From the NCBI GenBank assembly GCA_965275905.1, contig CBDHYJ010000080.1, positions 1-64,000 of the forward strand: a stretch of 64,000 bases of DNA. Direction: 5' to 3'. A program made the translations under genes and the position numbers. The notes under the pieces are model-generated. The model was not told the origin of the DNA and searched no databases. It saw only the letters and a program-made list of their open reading frames with translations. Shown here piece after piece: positions 35,290 through 43,982 of the stretch. This DNA is from CBDAQD01 sp965275905 (lineage in GTDB: Bacteria; Pseudomonadota; Alphaproteobacteria; Rhizobiales; JAJFHC01). Each line of letters opens with the position of its first letter. Positions within the stretch are counted from its first letter, which is position 1.

Positions 35290-36240
35290 ATGACGAGCCA
35301 GGGCAACATGACGATAGCCGACAAGGCCGCCCGCGCCACACCGGAACCCATCGCACGCGGCGTGCGTGGCCTGTCCGACCGCGCCATCGCCTGGCTGTTC
35401 ATCTCGCCGACCATCGTCCTGCTTCTCGCCATCAACATCTTTCCGCTGATCTGGACGGTCTATCTGTCCTTCACCAACTTCCGGGCCAACCAGCCGGGCC
35501 GCCCGATCAAGTGGGTCGGAACGCGCAACTACGAGCGCCTGCTCGGCAGCGAGGACATCTGGGGCTACCTGCAGGCGACGGCGCATTTCGTGTTCTGGAC
35601 CATGGCGATCCAGATCATCATCGGCTTCGGTCTTGCCCTGCTCCTGAACCGCAACTTCAAGGGCGCCAGCTTCTGGACCACGATCATTCTCATTCCGATG
35701 ATGCTGTCGCCGGCCGTTGTCGGCACGTTCTGGACTTACCTCTACCAGCCGCAGACCGGCATATTCAGCTACATCGTCAATCTCTTCGTCAGTGTGGGCC
35801 CGCTCGACATGATCGGCTCCGTCAGCCTGGCGCCGTGGTCCATCGTCATTGTCGACACCTGGATGTGGACCCCCTACATCATGCTGCTCTGCCTGGCCGG
35901 TCTGCGGTCCATTCCCGACTATCTCTACGAGGCCGCCGAGATCGACCGCGCCAACGCCTGGCAGAAATTCTGGTACATCACCCTGCCCCGCGTCCTGCCG
36001 TTCCTGATGCTCGCCGTCCTGTTCCGCGGCATCGAGAACTTCAAGATGTTCGATCTCGTCGTCGAACTGACCTCCGGCGGGCCGGGCTCGACCACCGAAC
36101 TTGCCTCGATAAACCTGAAGCGGGAAGCCTTCGAGAAATGGCGAACGGGCTACTCGTCCGCCTTCGCCGTCATTCTGTTCGTCACGGTCTTCGGCCTCGG
36201 CAACATCTACGTCAAGGCGCTCAACAGGGTGAAGCAATGA
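35290..36240 (+). CDS. ABC transporter permease 1
   Basis: 316 residues, six membrane helices, MalF-type. WLFISPTIVLLLAINIFPLIW is the first helix and the EAA loop reads YEAAEIDRANAWQKFWYITLPRVLPFL. It pairs with the following permease, whose ATG overlaps this stop (ATGA). The organisation (binding protein, two permeases, tiny membrane protein, two different ATPases) is that of the rhizobial glycerol GlpVPQUST transporter, here attached to a dihydroxyacetone kinase system. Confidence 0.9.
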   Translation: MTSQGNMTIADKAARATPEPIARGVRGLSDRAIAWLFISPTIVLLLAINIFPLIWTVYLSFTNFRANQPGRPIKWVGTRNYERLLGSEDIWGYLQATAHFVFWTMAIQIIIGFGLALLLNRNFKGASFWTTIILIPMMLSPAVVGTFWTYLYQPQTGIFSYIVNLFVSVGPLDMIGSVSLAPWSIVIVDTWMWTPYIMLLCLAGLRSIPDYLYEAAEIDRANAWQKFWYITLPRVLPFLMLAVLFRGIENFKMFDLVVELTSGGPGSTTELASINLKREAFEKWRTGYSSAFAVILFVTVFGLGNIYVKALNRVKQ

Positions 36241-37193
36241 GCACGGCGACCACAAAGGCATATTCCGTCGGCGAGCCGAGCGCCCGCGCCCGCACCATCG
36301 CAGGCGTCCTCGTCGTCACCTACGCGCTGATCACCATGATCCCGCTTGTCTGGATTTTTCTGACCGGCTTCAAGTCGCCGCCCGACTCCATCGCCTATCC
36401 GCCCAAGGTCATGTTCGAGCCGACACTGGAAGGTTACGTCAACCTCTTCACGTCGCGCACGCGCCAGACACCTGAATACATCGAGAGCCTCGGACCGCCG
36501 ACAACCTGGTATGACGAGCTTGTCCGCAAGCGCAACATGGTCATCAGCGGCCCGTCACGCTTCAAGGACCGCTACATCAACTCTATCGTGATCGGCTTCG
36601 GTTCGACCTTTCTGGCCGTCTTCCTGGGAACGCTTGCAGCTTACGGATTCTCGCGGTTCAAGGTGCCGCTGAAGGATGACCTGCTCTTCTTCATCCTGTC
36701 GACGCGCATGATGCCGCCCATTGCCGTCGCCATCCCGATCTACCTCATGTACCGCGAACTCGGCCTTTCGGACACGGCGCTCGGCATGATCCTGCTCTAT
36801 ACCGCAGTCAACGTGTCGCTTGCGGTCTGGCTGTTGAAGGGCTTCGTCGACGAAATCCCGCGCGAGTATGAAGAGGCCGCCGTGATCGACGGCTACAGCC
36901 GGTTGCAGGCCTTCGTGAAGGTCGTGCTGCCGCAGATGCGGGCCGGCATCGCCGCCACCGCCATCTTCTGCCTGATCTTCGCCTGGAACGAATACGCGTT
37001 TGCGTTGCTGCTGACGAGCGGCACGGCACAGACCGCACCCCCCTTCATTCCGATTATCATCGGAGAGGGTGGCCTTGACTGGCCGGCCGTGGCGGCCGGC
37101 ACGACCCTGTTCCTCCTGCCCATCGTCGTCTTCACGGTCCTGCTGCGCAATCAGTTGCTGCGCGGAATCACATTCGGAGCGGTCCGCAAATGA
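36237..37193 (+). CDS. ABC transporter permease 2
   Basis: 318 residues, MalG-type. A first helix VLVVTYALITMIPLVWIFL is followed by an extended periplasmic loop of about 80 residues (FEPTLEGYVNLFTSR to GPSRFKDRYINS), then the EAA loop YEEAAVIDGYSRLQAFVKVVLPQMRAG. Both start and stop overlap the neighbouring genes by 4 bases, so the permeases and the small membrane protein are made together. Confidence 0.9.
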   Translation: MSTATTKAYSVGEPSARARTIAGVLVVTYALITMIPLVWIFLTGFKSPPDSIAYPPKVMFEPTLEGYVNLFTSRTRQTPEYIESLGPPTTWYDELVRKRNMVISGPSRFKDRYINSIVIGFGSTFLAVFLGTLAAYGFSRFKVPLKDDLLFFILSTRMMPPIAVAIPIYLMYRELGLSDTALGMILLYTAVNVSLAVWLLKGFVDEIPREYEEAAVIDGYSRLQAFVKVVLPQMRAGIAATAIFCLIFAWNEYAFALLLTSGTAQTAPPFIPIIIGEGGLDWPAVAAGTTLFLLPIVVFTVLLRNQLLRGITFGAVRK

Positions 37194-37390
37194 GTGCGCA
37201 ACAGAAATCGCGCTCGGGCCTCGCCCGGTTCTTCCGTCGCGGGCCGTGGGAGAACGCGGCAACCATACTGATCGCGGCAGGCGTGTTCATGCTCATGCAG
37301 CCGCTGTCGCTGACACTCTTCACCTATTCGTTCGCCGTGATCCTCACCGGGACAGTCGGCTTCGTCATCGTCAGCCATTTTCCGGAGTGA
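37190..37390 (+). CDS. Small membrane protein of the ABC transporter locus (GlpU-like position)
   Basis: 66 residues with two hydrophobic segments (NAATILIAAGVFMLMQPLSL and FAVILTGTVGFVIVSHF). It starts inside the stop of the second permease and ends 6 bases before the first ATPase gene. A small membrane protein occupies the same place in rhizobial glycerol transporters (GlpU, DUF2160); sequence similarity to it cannot be judged by eye. Probably an accessory transporter part. Confidence 0.7.
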   Translation: MSAQQKSRSGLARFFRRGPWENAATILIAAGVFMLMQPLSLTLFTYSFAVILTGTVGFVIVSHFPE

Positions 37391-37396
37391 AGGCGC

Positions 37397-38494
37397 ATGG
37401 CTGAGATAAGGATCGAAAACCTCTACAAGCATTTCGGCGACTTTGTCGCCGTGGAGGATTCCTCGTTCACGATCAATGACGGCGAATTCTTCGTCATGCT
37501 GGGCCCGTCCGGCTGCGGAAAGACGACAACGCTGCGGATGATCGCCGGCCTCGAAATGCCGACCGGCGGAAGCATCCACCTGGACAGTGACGACGTCACA
37601 TTCCTTCGCGGCTCCCAGCGCGATATCGCCTTCGTGTTCCAGCTTTTTGCGCTCTATCCGCACATGAACGTGCGCAACAACATTTCGTTCCCCCTGCGCG
37701 TACAGGGTCTGCCGCGGCGGGAGATCCGCCAGCGCACTGAAGAGGTAGCAAAGCTGCTCCGCATCGATCACATCCTCAACAAATCGGTCAACGGCCTGTC
37801 CAGCGGCGACCGCCAGCGTGTCGCGCTCGGCCGCGCCATTGTCCGCAGAGCCAAGGCGTTCCTGCTCGACGAACCGCTGGGCGCACTCGATGCCGAGTTT
37901 CGCGACCTGATGTGCGAAGAACTCAGGCTGCTTCACAATCGTATCGGCGCGACATCCGTCTATGTCACGCATGACCAGGTTGAAGCCATGTCGATGGCCG
38001 ACCGGATCTGCATCATGAACAACGCCAAGGTCCTTCAGATCGGCGCGCCGATCGACGTCTACGAACGTCCGGCCACCCGGTTCGTGGCTGGCTTCATCGG
38101 AAGCCCTTCGATGAACTTCCTGGCCGCCAAAGGCAGGCTCGCGCCGGGCGCAAGCGAAGTCCGGATCAACGGAGCGTCCGTGCAGGTCCCGAAGACACGC
38201 GAAGCCCTTGATCATGAAGACGCGGTGCTCGGAGCAAGACCGGAACATATCCGGCTCGTTGACGAGGGCGCATTTCGCGGCCGGGTTTACGGTGTCGAAT
38301 ATATGGGCGCACGCCAGCTCGTGACCATCGACACCGAGGCGGGGCGTCTGAAAGTGCGCGCGCCGAATACGGTACGTGTCGACTACGGCGATACGGTCGG
38401 TCTTGAGTTCGAGACCGACAAGCTCGTCGTCTTCAATCCCGCTACCGACCTCGCCGTCGACAGCGCTCTCTATCATGGAGGCGCCGATGGCTAG
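37397..38494 (+). CDS. ABC transporter ATPase 1
   Basis: 365 residues with Walker A GPSGCGKTTT, Q-loop FQLFALYPHMNV, Walker B FLLDEPLGALD, H-loop YVTHDQVEAMS and a C-terminal TOBE-like region. The signature motif is divergent: LSSGDRQRVALGRA instead of LSGGQ. Such divergence is expected where two non-identical ATPases form a heterodimer, and the next gene encodes the second ATPase with a normal signature. The two genes overlap by 8 bases. Confidence 0.9.
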   Translation: MAEIRIENLYKHFGDFVAVEDSSFTINDGEFFVMLGPSGCGKTTTLRMIAGLEMPTGGSIHLDSDDVTFLRGSQRDIAFVFQLFALYPHMNVRNNISFPLRVQGLPRREIRQRTEEVAKLLRIDHILNKSVNGLSSGDRQRVALGRAIVRRAKAFLLDEPLGALDAEFRDLMCEELRLLHNRIGATSVYVTHDQVEAMSMADRICIMNNAKVLQIGAPIDVYERPATRFVAGFIGSPSMNFLAAKGRLAPGASEVRINGASVQVPKTREALDHEDAVLGARPEHIRLVDEGAFRGRVYGVEYMGARQLVTIDTEAGRLKVRAPNTVRVDYGDTVGLEFETDKLVVFNPATDLAVDSALYHGGADG

Positions 38495-39515
38495 CGTCTC
38501 ACTTCACGCCGCAACGAAGCGCTTCGGAGAAACGACGGCCGTCGAGGACTTGTCGCTCGACGTGGCGGACGGGGAGTTCGTTGTCCTGCTCGGACCGACG
38601 GGAGCCGGAAAGACGACAACGCTCAGGCTGATCGCGGGGCTCGAACAGCCTGACAGCGGTTCCGTGAAGATCGGCGATCACGACGTCACCAGCCTTGCGC
38701 CGGCACAGCGCGATGTCGCGTTTGTTTTCCAGCAATACTCGCTCTATCCGCATTATTCAGTATTCGAGAATCTCGCATTCCCGCTTCGCGCTCCTGGTCG
38801 CAAGTGGTCGGAGGACGCCATCCGCAAACGGGTTCAGGAGGTAGCGGAAACTCTCCGGATCGAGTCCAAGCTGGATAACCGGGCAACACAGCTTTCAGGC
38901 GGCGAGATGCAACGTGTCTCGATTGGCCGCGCCCTGGTCCGGTCACCCAATGTGTTCCTCATGGACGAGCCGCTGTCTTCCCTTGATGCCAAACTGCGCG
39001 AAAGCCTGCGCGTCGAGCTCAAACACATACAGCGCGACCTCGGCGCCACCATTGTTTATGTCACACACGATCAACTCGAGGCCATGACGCTGGCCGACCG
39101 CATCGGTGTCCTTTCCGAAGGCCGCCTGATACAGGTCGGCCCGCCCCGTGAGATTTACGAGACACCGGCAAACATCTATTCAGCTCAGCGGCTCGGGTCT
39201 CCGCAGATCAATCTGGTGCCAACCGGCAGTCTTGGCATCTCGGATGCGCCAAGTGCAGCACAAACGACAGGCGTGCGTCCGGAGGATATTCAACTGGGCC
39301 AGTCCGAAGGTATCGAAGCCGACGTGATGGCTGTGGAACATCTTGGCGTCGAAACAGTCGTTGTCTTGGACCTCGATGGACAGACGGTGCATGCCTTGCT
39401 CGGCGCGAGCGCAAGCGTTCGCCGCGGCGAAAAGACCAGAATCGCGGTGCGAGCCGGTTCGGCAATGTTCTTTGATCAGACCGGCGACAGAATTGCGCCG
39501 ACCAAAGCTGCGTAG
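38487..39515 (+). CDS. ABC transporter ATPase 2
   Basis: 342 residues from ATG 38487, which has GGAGG at the right distance; an in-frame ATG at 38475 is possible. Walker A GPTGAGKTTT, Q-loop FQQYSLYPHYSV, signature LSGGEMQRVSIGRALVR, Walker B LMDEPLSSLDAKLRE, H-loop YVTHDQLEAMT, and a regulatory C-terminal domain (RPEDIQLGQSEG). Forms the motor with ATPase 1 by inference from the gene pair and complementary signature motifs. The dhaL gene starts 9 bases downstream. Confidence 0.9.
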   Translation: MASVSLHAATKRFGETTAVEDLSLDVADGEFVVLLGPTGAGKTTTLRLIAGLEQPDSGSVKIGDHDVTSLAPAQRDVAFVFQQYSLYPHYSVFENLAFPLRAPGRKWSEDAIRKRVQEVAETLRIESKLDNRATQLSGGEMQRVSIGRALVRSPNVFLMDEPLSSLDAKLRESLRVELKHIQRDLGATIVYVTHDQLEAMTLADRIGVLSEGRLIQVGPPREIYETPANIYSAQRLGSPQINLVPTGSLGISDAPSAAQTTGVRPEDIQLGQSEGIEADVMAVEHLGVETVVVLDLDGQTVHALLGASASVRRGEKTRIAVRAGSAMFFDQTGDRIAPTKAA

Positions 39516-39524
39516 GGAGACAGT

Positions 39525-40139
39525 GTGAGAATGTCGGAACAATTGTTTATGCGCATCATCGAAGCAGCCAACGCTGCGATAGACAGCCATGCCGAGGAAC
39601 TCACGGATCTGGACCGGGCTATCGGTGACGGCGATCACGGCGTCAACATGAAACGCGGTTTCAACGCAATCGCCGAAATAGCCGATGAGATCGCCGCATT
39701 GCCTTTCGGCCAGGCCATGCAGAAAGCGGGTATGACGCTGGTCATGAAAGTCGGGGGAGCATCCGGCCCTCTCTACGGATCGCTTCTGATGGCCATGGGA
39801 AAAGCGCAAGCGGAAACACCGGGTACGGTGAGCGAGATCGCCGAAACGCTGGCCGCCGGGGTCGATGCCGTCAAGGCGCGAGGCAAGTCGGATGTCGGCG
39901 CGAAAACCATGCTGGATGTTCTTGCTCCGCTGGTCGACGCGCTGCAATCGGCAGATGACGACGCCTTCGGCACCGCACGCACGGCTGTTGATCAGGCGGT
40001 GGCCGCAACCCGGGACATGCAAGCCACCATGGGTCGCGCATCATTCCTAGGGGAACGCTCGGTCGGACACATCGATCCGGGTGCGCAGTCCTCGGCTTTT
40101 CTGGTTCACGCGGTTTGCGACGCATTGGAGGCAGCATGA
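39525..40139 (+). CDS. dhaL: Dihydroxyacetone kinase subunit DhaL
   Basis: ADP-carrying subunit of PEP-dependent dihydroxyacetone kinase; it transfers phosphate from DhaM to dihydroxyacetone held by DhaK. About 204 residues, with LTDLDRAIGDGDHGVNMKRGF (the Mg-ADP Asp cluster), VGGASGPLYGSLL and GRASFLGERSVGHIDPGAQS, all DhaL signatures. Start is GTG 39525 (GGGAGA at good spacing) or ATG 39531. Its stop overlaps dhaM by 4 bases. The kinase shares one operon with an ABC importer, which is not its usual neighbour in enteric bacteria. Confidence 0.92.
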   Translation: MRMSEQLFMRIIEAANAAIDSHAEELTDLDRAIGDGDHGVNMKRGFNAIAEIADEIAALPFGQAMQKAGMTLVMKVGGASGPLYGSLLMAMGKAQAETPGTVSEIAETLAAGVDAVKARGKSDVGAKTMLDVLAPLVDALQSADDDAFGTARTAVDQAVAATRDMQATMGRASFLGERSVGHIDPGAQSSAFLVHAVCDALEAA

Positions 40140-40525
40140 GCGATTGTGTTTCGATAGTGATTGTTTCTCATTCGCCCGAAGTCGCCAGCGGTGCCGCGGA
40201 TATGGTCCGGCAAATGGTCGGCGATGAAGTGAGAGTCGCCCATTGCGGCGGAGATCCCGGGGGCGGACTCGGAACGGATGTCGCAACAATCCTGTCCGCG
40301 ATCGAATCGGTCTATAGCGACAAGGGCGTTGCGATCCTGGTGGATCTGGGCGGTGCCGAGACCAACAGCGAGATGGCTATCGAAATGATGGCCGACGAAA
40401 AGCGGGAAAAGATCGTGATCTGCAATGCGCCGATTGTCGAAGGAGCAGTGATGGCGGCAACCGAAGCATCAGGAGGTGCCGAACTGGACCTGGTTCGCGC
40501 GACTGCCGAGGAGTTTCAGAAATGA
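40136..40525 (+). CDS. dhaM: Phosphotransferase DhaM, EIIA domain only
   Basis: 129 residues of the mannose-type EIIA fold. IVIVSHSPEVASGAADMV places the phosphoaccepting His at residue 12. GGDPGGGLGTDVATIL and VLVDLGGAETNSEMA follow as in DhaM. In E. coli DhaM is fused to HPr and a truncated enzyme I; here it is only the EIIA domain, with HPr and enzyme I as the next two separate genes. Overlaps dhaL and ptsH by 4 bases on either side (ATGA). Confidence 0.92.
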   Translation: MSDCVSIVIVSHSPEVASGAADMVRQMVGDEVRVAHCGGDPGGGLGTDVATILSAIESVYSDKGVAILVDLGGAETNSEMAIEMMADEKREKIVICNAPIVEGAVMAATEASGGAELDLVRATAEEFQK

Positions 40526-40818
40526 CAGAAACGGCGCAGGCTCTGCCCAATGCATCTGGCGCGGCGGTCATAGATGACCCGACCGGGCTGCATGCCCGCC
40601 CGGCGGTGAAACTCTCAAAACTTGCAAAGGGTTTTACCGCAACCGTGGAGATCAGGCCTGACGGTCAGGACACCTGGGTCAACGCCAAATCGCCAAATGC
40701 GGTGATGAAACTCAAGGCAGCCCACGGAGAAACACTCCACCTGCGTGCCGAAGGCCCTGATGCCGAGGATGCCGTGCAGGCACTGGCCGACCTTGTTAAC
40801 AGAAATTTTGATGATTGA
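40522..40818 (+). CDS. ptsH: HPr phosphocarrier protein
   Basis: 98 residues. TGLHARPAVKLSKLAKGF has the phosphorylated His at residue 24. The regulatory Ser region (WVNAKSPNAVMKLKAAHG) keeps Ser followed by PNAVM. It should carry phosphate from the adjacent enzyme I to DhaM. The first 14 residues (MTETAQALPNASGA) are an extension relative to ordinary HPr. Start overlaps the dhaM stop; its end overlaps ptsI by 8 bases. Confidence 0.92.
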   Translation: MTETAQALPNASGAAVIDDPTGLHARPAVKLSKLAKGFTATVEIRPDGQDTWVNAKSPNAVMKLKAAHGETLHLRAEGPDAEDAVQALADLVNRNFDD

Positions 40819-42448
40819 AACACCACAGGAGCAGGTTTTCGCCGGAATTCCGGCATCGGGCGACATAGCCGTCGGACACCTTGTCGTCCTGTCTTCACAT
40901 GAGTACGGCGAAAGGGATAGCGGCTCTCCCACCGAGGAACGGCACACTCTTGAAGCCGCGATCAGAACCGCCGCAGAGTCGCTTTCCGGCCTTGCCAGTG
41001 CACACGACGAACTGGCCGGCGAGATACTGGAGTTTCAGATCGCGCTTCTGGAAGACGAGGACATGCTGGATCCGGTCTTCCGGCACATCGAAAACGGAAC
41101 GCCATCGCATATCGCCTGGTCGCAGGTCCTCGACAATGAGATTGCGGAATACCGCTCAGGCGACAACGAATACATGGCGGCACGCGCCGATGACCTGCTC
41201 GATCTGAAAGACAGGGTCCTTCGTGCAATCATGCAGACCGAACGGGACAGCGAACACGACACACAAAACGCCATCCTCGTCGCCGCGGACCTGACTCCCT
41301 CTCTGTTTCTTGAGCAGGACTGGCAGAATCTGGCCGGAGCCGCAATCGTGGGCGGCAGCCCCACGAGCCACGTCGCGATTCTCGCGCGCGCACGCGATGT
41401 GAACCTGATCGTGGGGTTGAAAGCGGATCTCGCACGCCTGCATGCCGGCACCGAAGCGGTTCTGGATGCACGCTCGGGGAAACTGGTTTGCCACCCCTCA
41501 TCCGACACACTCCTCGACGCCAGGGATGAAATCGACCGCGCGGTCGAGCAGCGGACGGCCGCAGCTGAAATTCTGCACCGGCCCGCCGCAACGGCCGATG
41601 GCGAAAGCGTCCGCGTCCTGATCAATGTCGACGATCCCTCGCTCCTCGATGATCTTTCACCCGACATTTGCGACGGCGTCGGTCTGACCCGAACGGAGTT
41701 CCTTTTCGAAGGCGGTGCGGCACCCGACGAAGACACTCAACTGACTGTCTACACCCGCATCATCAAATGGGCCGATGGCAGACCGGTCACGATACGCACC
41801 CTCGATGCAGGCGGCGACAAACCCATTCCGGGCATCACGATAGATGGCGAAGCCAATCCCTTCCTGGGCGTGCGCGGCATAAGACTCTCGCTTATGAAAC
41901 CGCAAGTGCTCAAGATACAGCTGCGCGCCCTGCTTCGCGCGGCAAGCACCGGGCCGCTCAAAGTCATGGTACCGATGGTCACAATTCCGAAGGAGATGAC
42001 CGATGTGAGGTCTCTTCTTGAAGAAGCAGCCTCCGAACTGAAAGCGGAAGGCAGGAGCTATGGAATTCCCGAGATCGGGATGATGGTGGAGGTGCCGGCG
42101 GCGGCGCTGACAGCATCCGATTTCGCCGCAGACTTCTTTTCGATCGGGTCCAATGATCTTGTTCAGTACACGACAGCCGTGTCCAGGGACAACAGCACGC
42201 TTTCGGAATTGGCCGACGCCCAGAATCCGGCGGTTCTTGAGTTGATCGCCCGCACCGTGCAGGCCGGCCGGGTTGTGGGCGCGGATGTCAGCATCTGCGG
42301 CGACATGGCATCGTCGCCGGACAACATCGGACCGCTCCTGCGCACCGGCATCCGCACTCTGTCCGTTGCACCCGCCGCGGTGGGGCGGGTAAAGCTAGCG
42401 ATCAGTCACTGCACCCTCTCAGAGGAAGCCGATGAACAAGCTGGTTGA
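40811..42448 (+). CDS. ptsI: PTS enzyme I (PEP-protein phosphotransferase)
   Basis: 545 residues, slightly shorter than the usual 570. GGSPTSHVAILAR carries the active-site His 187; GVGLTRTEFLF, TLDAGGDKPIPG, NPFLGVRGIRLS and IGMMVEVPAAAL follow; the PEP-binding region has FFSIGSNDLVQYTTAVSRDN and the catalytic Cys in DVSICGDMAS. No GAF domain, so it is not the nitrogen-type EI. ATG 40811 overlaps ptsH. It is dedicated, by position, to the dihydroxyacetone phosphorelay. Confidence 0.92.
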   Translation: MIETPQEQVFAGIPASGDIAVGHLVVLSSHEYGERDSGSPTEERHTLEAAIRTAAESLSGLASAHDELAGEILEFQIALLEDEDMLDPVFRHIENGTPSHIAWSQVLDNEIAEYRSGDNEYMAARADDLLDLKDRVLRAIMQTERDSEHDTQNAILVAADLTPSLFLEQDWQNLAGAAIVGGSPTSHVAILARARDVNLIVGLKADLARLHAGTEAVLDARSGKLVCHPSSDTLLDARDEIDRAVEQRTAAAEILHRPAATADGESVRVLINVDDPSLLDDLSPDICDGVGLTRTEFLFEGGAAPDEDTQLTVYTRIIKWADGRPVTIRTLDAGGDKPIPGITIDGEANPFLGVRGIRLSLMKPQVLKIQLRALLRAASTGPLKVMVPMVTIPKEMTDVRSLLEEAASELKAEGRSYGIPEIGMMVEVPAAALTASDFAADFFSIGSNDLVQYTTAVSRDNSTLSELADAQNPAVLELIARTVQAGRVVGADVSICGDMASSPDNIGPLLRTGIRTLSVAPAAVGRVKLAISHCTLSEEADEQAG

Positions 42449-42863
42449 AAGAGATCTTTCGAACGAGGACGCAGTCTCCGCGTATAAGGCGCTGCTGCGC
42501 GATCTCCTGAACCTTCGACCGTCGGGCACGCGGCAGCGGATTGCGCAGGCACTGGGCACCCACAAGAGTTTCATTTCGCAGGTGACGAATCCCGCACTCC
42601 GGATTCCGCTGCCGGCGCAGCATGTCGAGCCGATATTCCGGATCTGCCACTTTTCCGTCGAAGAGCAGCGCGACTTTCTGGATCTCTACATGGCGGCGCA
42701 TCCGAACCAGTCGGTCACGTTCGCTGATCTGGAAGCCGCCGATCAGGATGTCATCAGGATCGTTGTTCCGCCGTTTCGTGATCCGCAGAAGCGTCGCGAC
42801 GTTGAGGAGACGATACGGGAGTTTGCATCCAGAGTGATCGCTCTCGCCAAAAATACAAAATAG
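42432..42863 (+). CDS. Small helix-turn-helix DNA-binding protein
   Basis: 143 residues, overlapping the end of ptsI by 17 bases and followed 24 bases later by dhaK. TRQRIAQALGTHKSFISQV (about residues 33-51) fits a XRE-like helix-turn-helix, and the next part (HFSVEEQRDFLDLYMAAHP) is a conserved-looking helical tail. I do not recognise a named family. Position suggests an operon-specific regulator, possibly acting at the palindrome over the operon promoter; that link is speculative. Confidence 0.65.
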   Translation: MNKLVERDLSNEDAVSAYKALLRDLLNLRPSGTRQRIAQALGTHKSFISQVTNPALRIPLPAQHVEPIFRICHFSVEEQRDFLDLYMAAHPNQSVTFADLEAADQDVIRIVVPPFRDPQKRRDVEETIREFASRVIALAKNTK

Positions 42864-42887
42864 GAACCTGCCCCGGGGAGATACGCC

Positions 42888-43880
42888 ATGAAGAAACTGA
42901 TCAATGCCGTCGACGACGTGCTGACCGAAAGTCTGCTTGGCTTTGGTGCGGCACACAAGGACATCGTCTCAGTCAGCACGGAACCGAAATTCGTAACGCG
43001 CGCATCGGGCCCGGCTCAGGGGAAGGTCGCGCTGATTTCGGGCGGCGGCTCCGGTCACGAGCCGCTGCACGCAGGGTTTGTCGGCAAGGGCATGCTCGAC
43101 GCAGCCTGTCCCGGCGAAGTCTTCACATCGCCGACGCCGGATCAGATGCTGGCGGCAGCGGAGGCGGTCAATGGCGGCGCCGGCATCCTCTTCATCGTCA
43201 AGAACTACTCCGGCGATGTCATGAACTTCGAGATGGCCGCCGACATGTATGACGGTGAGAATGCGTCGGTGCTGACCAACGATGACGTCGCGGTCGAAGA
43301 CTCGCTTTTCACGCAAGGGAGGCGCGGCGTCGCGGCAACGGTGATAGTCGAGAAGATGGTCGGGGCCGCCGCCGAGAACGGCGCGGATCTGGCAGCATGC
43401 AAGGCTCTTGGCGACCGCATCAACGCGGCTTCCGGTACGATGGGAATCGCGCTCACGAGCTGCACGGTGCCAGCGGCGGGGAAACCGACATTCGACATCG
43501 GTGATGCGGAGATGGAAATGGGCGTCGGCATTCACGGCGAGCCCGGCCGCAAGCGAATTGCAATGATGCCGGCAGACGAGATCGCAGCGGAAATCGTAAC
43601 CGCGATCTGCGAGTCGCTGGAACCGAACGCAGGCGAAAAGATCTTCCTTCTGGTCAACGGCATGGGAGCGACGCCGTCGATGGAGCTTTATCTGATGTAC
43701 AACGCTGCCATGCGCCTGTGCGCGGACCGAGGCCTGACCGTCGCCCGCTCCCTGGTCGGCAACTACTGTACGTCCCTCGATATGGCGGGCTGTTCCATCA
43801 CGCTGACCAAGGTCGACGACGAGTTGATTTCGCTCTGGGATGCACCGGTTCACACGGCTGCGCTGCGCTGGGGCGTATAG
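42888..43880 (+). CDS. dhaK: Dihydroxyacetone kinase subunit DhaK
   Basis: 330 residues. Substrate-binding subunit: dihydroxyacetone forms a covalent hemiaminal with the His of VGIHGEPGRKR (residue 216). GGGSGHEPLHAGFVGKGMLDAACPG and KNYSGDVMNFEMA are DhaK signatures. It is the last gene of the transporter/kinase operon, separated from dhaL by dhaM, ptsH, ptsI and the regulator. The product, dihydroxyacetone phosphate, enters glycolysis or gluconeogenesis. RBS GGGGAG precedes ATG. Confidence 0.93.
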   Translation: MKKLINAVDDVLTESLLGFGAAHKDIVSVSTEPKFVTRASGPAQGKVALISGGGSGHEPLHAGFVGKGMLDAACPGEVFTSPTPDQMLAAAEAVNGGAGILFIVKNYSGDVMNFEMAADMYDGENASVLTNDDVAVEDSLFTQGRRGVAATVIVEKMVGAAAENGADLAACKALGDRINAASGTMGIALTSCTVPAAGKPTFDIGDAEMEMGVGIHGEPGRKRIAMMPADEIAAEIVTAICESLEPNAGEKIFLLVNGMGATPSMELYLMYNAAMRLCADRGLTVARSLVGNYCTSLDMAGCSITLTKVDDELISLWDAPVHTAALRWGV

Positions 43881-43982
43881 CGCCGCCGCGGCTTGCCCGG
43901 ACTTCACCGCAGGGCCTAAGATGGCCGGAAAGGCGCATGGCTGGAATAAGCGTCAAATGCGGGCGGGAACTGAGAGGCTGCG

